A stretch of 64,000 nt of DNA from Artocarpus heterophyllus. Taxonomy: Eukaryota > Streptophyta > Magnoliopsida > Rosales > Moraceae. The DNA is taken from the NCBI GenBank assembly GCA_025403435.1, contig CM046338.1:20267141-20331140 (forward strand), given 5' to 3'. Position 1 is the stretch's first letter, and each line of letters starts with the position of its first letter. The translations under genes were made by a program, and so were the position numbers. Shown piece after piece: positions 59,511 through 64,000 of this stretch. Below the pieces are notes generated by a model that was given only the letters and a program-made list of their open reading frames with translations, did not search any database and had not been told where the DNA came from.

Positions 59511-60131
59511 TATTGGAAAAAATCCAATATGTATTGGCTAATATATTAAATAAATGTGTATTAAAGGTTATTAGATAAGAATGCTCAATTAAAAGCGATC
59601 AATTTAGGTTTTGGGCTTTTAATGCATAATTGAGTGTGGACCTCCTATATGTAGATACCAAAATATAATTATTGATTTTATGATGGGCTAAATTGATAAT
59701 TAAAGATAATTGCTATAGTTGGTATTTATATAAATGGATTGTGGCCCCCAAGTTAATACATACGTTATTTTTCTGTCACCCATGTAGGTTGTTGAGACAT
59801 TTATAACAACCATAAATCATAGAAAACGGAAGCATATTGGATCGAATTTATTACCCTCAGCCATTGTTCTGTTTTTACACGAATTTTGCACACTGTGTTC
59901 CGTGAATTCTTGATTTTCTAGACACTCACAAATCCTCTCAGGTGGTGTATTGTTGTTTTTCAGAAATGTATGCCCAGGGACCAGAGAATGAAAATTCTCA
60001 AAATTTTCATGTGTATGTCGTGACCATCACACGGATTTTAAGGGCTGCCGAACGGTTATTCTAACAATTAACCGTTCGGCGGTTGATGCTAATTTGTTAT
60101 TCTCTATGTGGGCCAATTAGAGTCCAACATT
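59511..60131 (-). repeat. 3' LTR of copia element D
   Basis: On the minus strand it begins TGTTGGACTCTAATTGG directly after the polypurine tract and ends about TTTTTTCCAATA (decayed from CCAACA), giving roughly 620 bp. A candidate TATA box, TATATAAATA, lies near 59735-59744. An inverted pair of accgttcgg words lies at 60046-60080. The outer edge is tentative, since no second LTR is in view. Confidence 0.7.
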
Positions 60132-60146
60132 CTCCCACTTTGCCTA
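60132..60146 (-). promoter_or_regulatory. Polypurine tract of copia element D
   Basis: The minus strand reads GGCAAAGTGGGAGAA immediately before the LTR start TGTTGG. This is the usual copia priming site for plus-strand DNA synthesis and it fixes the LTR border and orientation. Confidence 0.75.
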
Positions 60147-60405
60147 TACTTCTCATCAACCATCGCAATAAGAAACAAAATACATGAATCATGACGATAG
60201 GTCCTCTAAATGATGAGTATTATCTTCCATGCATCACAATATATCTTGCCTCTTAAGATTTACCCTTATGTCTTAATGAACAAACCCTATGTTTATTCTA
60301 GGTCCAAACTTTAGTGATATTTCTCAGAAATAAAGTTGTGCACTCAACTGAAGATGAAATGAGAAAATATCATAAATATAGAGTTTCATAACAAAGTACA
60401 ACAAA
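60147..60405 (-). other. 3' untranslated spacer of element D
   Basis: About 260 bp lie between the pol stop and the polypurine tract on the minus strand. No frame or motif was recognised. Confidence 0.6.
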
Positions 60406-63400
60406 TTACATGAGAGAACCAAGTCTCATTCTGTCCACATGATCCCTAAATTTTACTGGTGGCATGCCTTTAGTCAAGGGATCGGCAATCATCAATTCAG
60501 TGCTTATGTGTTCAATGACCACTACTTTATCCTTAACACGCTCTCTTATGGCCAGATATTTAATGTCGATATATTTGCTTCGACTACCGCTCTTGTTGTT
60601 TCTAGCCATAAAAACAGCAGCTAAATTGTCACAGAATATCTTCAATGGCCTAGAGATAGAATCCACAATCTTAAGCCCAGAAATAAAACTTTTGATCCAT
60701 ACACCATGTGAGGTAGCCTCAAAATAGGATACGAACTCAGCCTCCATAGTGGAAGTAGCAGTCAAGGTTTGTTTGGCGCTCCTCCATGAAATAGCTCCAC
60801 CAGCTAGCATGAAAATGTATCTGGAAGTTGATTTCCGTGAATCAATGCAGCCAGCAAAGTCAGAATCAGAGTAGCCAATGACTTCTAAGTTGTCAATCCA
60901 TCTATACATAAGCATGTAGTCTTTGGTTCCTTATAGGTACCTCATCACCTTCTTTGCAGCCTTCCAGTGGTCTAATCCTGGATCACTCTGATATCTGCCC
61001 AACATTCCTACAGCAAATGCAATGTCAGGTCTTGTGCAAACCTGAGCATACATAAGACTTTCAACAGCTGAAGCATATTGAATGTTGCGCATCTGTTCTC
61101 TTTCAAGGTCATTTTTCGGGCACTGATTCAGATTGAATCTGTCGCCCTTCACAATGGGAGCTATACTCGGCGAACAATTTTTCATCTGAAATCTCTCCAA
61201 AACTTTGTTGATATAGGCCTCTTGAGACAGACCCAAAGTACCTTTATATCTGTCTCTATGTATCTTAATGCCTATAACGAAGGATGCATCACCCATATCC
61301 TTCATGTCAAAGTTTTTAGAGAGGAATTGTTTTACCTCATATAGCATACCATTGTCATTGGTTGCAAGTAGAATGTCATCCACATATAGAACCAGTAAAC
61401 AAAATTTACTCCCACTGACCTTCTGGTATATGCATTGATCCATGATGTTCTCTACAAATCCAAATGAAGAGATGACATCATGAAATTCCAAATACCACTG
61501 ACGGGAGGTCTACTTCAACCCATATATAGATTTCTTAAGCTTACATACCAACTGCTCACCATTACTAGAGGAGAATCCTTCTGATTATTTCATATAAACC
61601 TCTTCCTCTAGTTCACCATTAAGAAATGCCGTTTTCACATCCATCTGTTGCAACTCTAAGTTAAAATGAGCAACAAGTGCCAAGATAATGCGAAGAAAAT
61701 CTTTCTTGGATACAGGAGAAAAGGTCTCCTTGTAGTTGATTCCTTCTTTCTGAGTGAATCCTTTGGCGACAAGTCTTGCCTTATATCTTTCGATGTTGCC
61801 CAATGAGTATTTCTTCGTTTTATAGACCCATTTACACCCTATGGCTTTTGCACCATCAAGCAACTCGACAAGATCCCAGACTTCATTGGATGCCATAGAA
61901 TCCATCTCATCCTTCATTACATCGTACCAAAGTTTCTATTCTTAGCAACTTATGGCTTGTGAAAATGTTTCGGGATCATTTTGGGCTCCAATGTTGTAAT
62001 CCGATTCTTAGAGATACACAATATAATCACTAGAAATTGTCGATTTCTTTTTGTCTAGTAGATCTCCTTAATGTTGGTTCAACATTTTTCAGAGGAATAT
62101 GTTGTCCAACTTGTTGCTCGATTGTTTCCGGTGGTTCTTGAGCAACTTGACCTTCTAGATTATTATCAGTAATTTGTGGAACCTTAATGATCGGTTGCAC
62201 AACACTCGGTTGAACTATAGGAGTGCTATGAACTATGATCAACCTGTCACTTGATGTAGATGGTTGAGCTTCAGTATGATCTCATTCAGAAACTATGTTC
62301 CGAAATTGATCGCTCCCACTAATCAAGTCATTCTCAAGAAACTTGACGTTCCTTGATTCCACAAATCTAGTGCTATGAGTTGGACAGTAGAATCTATATC
62401 CTTTGGACCTTTCGGCATATGCAACGAAATACCCGCTAATGGTCCTCGGATCTAGCTTCTTCTCTTGTGGGTTGTATACTCTTACTTCAGATGGACATCC
62501 CCAAACGCGTATATGTCGCAAACTCGGTTTCCAACCTTTCCATAACTCAAATGGCGTCTTTGGGACAGTCTTAGTCGGAACCCGGTTTAATATACATAGT
62601 CATCTTAAGAGCTTCAGTCCATAAGGACTTAGGCAGGTTGGAGTTACTCTGCATGCTCCTCACCATGTCCATTAATGTTTGGTTTCTTCTTTCTGCTACA
62701 CCATTCTGATCCGGAGAACCATGCATGGTGTATTGAGCAACTATCCCATGCTCTTGAAGAAACCTTGCAAATGGACCTTGAGCTTGTCCATCCTCAGTGT
62801 ATCTACCATAATATTCTCCACCTCTATCTGTCCTCACGATCTTTATTTGCTTTCCGCATTGTTTCTCTACTTCAGCCTTGAAAACTTTAAAGGCGTATAA
62901 TGCTTCGTCCTTTGTATGAAGCAAGTAGAGATACATGTACCATGAGTAATCATCTCAGAAAGAGATGAAGTATCTCAGACCATATGAGTCTATTACTGGA
63001 CTACAAATATCTGAATGTATGATTTCTAATATTTCTGAACTCCTCTTGGCACCTTTCTTAGACTTGTTGGTTAGCTTTCCCTTAATGCAACCCACACAAG
63101 TCTCGAAGTCAGTATAATCCAAAGTACTAAGTACTCCGTCAGTCACTAACCTCTTGATTCTCTCAATAGAGATATGTCCTAATCTCCGATGCCACAACAT
63201 AGAGGAATCCTCATTTATAACACAACGTTTAATGCCAGATTGAACATGCATAGCAGTATGATGTGGTTCAATATTGGCAAGTTAATTGAGAAAAGACCAT
63301 CAGACAAAATACCATTCCCAACAAGGTCAGATTTATAAAATAAACTGAAACATTTGTCTGAAAAAGTAAAGGAATATCCCAAAGGTACAAGCCTGGAAAC

Positions 63401-64000
63401 AGAAATTAAGTTCCTAGAAAAGTTTGGAACATAAAATGTCTTATCCAATTCCAAAGTAAAACCACTACTTAAAACTAAGGTGCATATTCTGATGGCTTCC
63501 ACATGTGAACGAATCTTGTTTCTTGAAGAGATGCTTAGCTCACTTCCCATTGGCTTCCTTAGTTTTCGCATACCCTGCAAGGTATTCGAAACATGGATTG
63601 TAGATCCAGAATCAATCCACCATGTGTTATAAACAATATCAACCATATTAGATTCATAACAAACCAATGAGATTGGATTACCTTTCTTCTCAAGCCCACT
63701 CTGAAATTTCGTGGAATCCTTCTTCATGTGTCCCTTCTTTTTACAGAAGAAACACATGGATTCCTTCTTAATGATAGCTTTGGGAGGTATTTTACCCTTC
63801 CCTTTGTCCTTGGCTTGAAATTGGTCTTGATTCTGATTCTTTCCTCTCGTGGTTGTCAATGCAGTTTCACCCATTTCCATTACAAGCAGCCCCTCTTCCT
63901 GAGTACACATGGTCAGAAGTTCATTTATTGACCATTTGTCTTTATGTGTATTGCAGAAAAACTTAAAGGGCCCATATTGTTTTGGAAGGGTGTTCAGAAT
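60406..64000 (-). pseudogene. Gag-pol polyprotein of copia element D (disrupted, partial)
   Basis: Read from the window edge, gag is open from 64000 to a zinc knuckle (CFFCKKKGHMKKDS, near 63727-63768) whose last Cys is Ser. The protease follows as WWIDSGSTIH (about 63615). GAG-pre-integrase is at 62955-63251. The integrase core is at about 62571-62990 ([20 protein letters not shown]). A two-base loss lies near 62590. Reverse transcriptase runs from 61917 to about 61000 with an intact YVDD (LYVDDILLATND). RNase H at 60915-60406 ends DPLTKGMPPVKF...GSLM. Stops where Gln is expected are seen near 61588, 61515 and 60934, and a TGA near 62279. Confidence 0.9.

Larger units (their letters stand above)
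59511..64000 (-). mobile_element. Ty1/copia LTR retrotransposon D (partial, runs past the window end)
   Basis: On the minus strand the visible order is gag end, protease, integrase, reverse transcriptase, RNase H, polypurine tract, 3' LTR. The 5' LTR lies beyond 64000, so its target duplication cannot be checked. Pol sequence and LTR differ clearly from A and C, so it is another copia family. The frame is broken by several stops and at least two shifts. Confidence 0.9.

Overview
The window is plant nuclear DNA, most likely from a dicot. It is AT-rich, its genes are split by many GT-AG introns, one complete gene is a plant AGO4-type Argonaute, and about two thirds of the sequence is transposon-derived. 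No rRNA, tRNA, CRISPR array or prokaryotic feature was seen. All calls come from reading the sequence and comparing copies by eye; no database search was run.

Layout. 1-2590: gene-free, with a (TA)n(GA)n microsatellite. 2591-32934: one three-layer nest of LTR retrotransposons, all in + orientation. Copia element A (2596-32929, TSD ATTAA) is split in its RNase H region by a Ty3/gypsy Athila-like element B (9925-30829, TSD GTAGG). B is split in its own RNase H region by copia element C (16250-25817, TSD AAACC). C belongs to the same family as A. All three carry stops and frameshifts. 32935-38400: gene-free, with a possible solo LTR. 38400-42376: two related copies of an undescribed non-autonomous element with an 85-bp minisatellite core; the second copy is flanked by a 9-bp direct repeat.

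42654-46769: a tandem pair of early nodulin-like (phytocyanin) genes. The first is intact with two exons; the second has lost the middle of its domain. A TIR element (45329-45668) lies between them, and a hAT-type MITE (47908-48590) lies after them. 49818-58440 (minus strand): a complete AGO4-clade ARGONAUTE with 22 coding exons (914 codons), a 5'UTR intron, and a hAT-like insertion in coding intron 3. 59511-64000 (minus strand): the 3' LTR and most of gag-pol of a fourth element, copia D, which runs off the window.

How the parts relate. The AGO4-type protein is the effector of RNA-directed DNA methylation, which silences elements like those around it. Many nonsense mutations in A, C and D are of the C-to-T / G-to-A type expected from decay of methylated DNA. 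The link between the two is inference.
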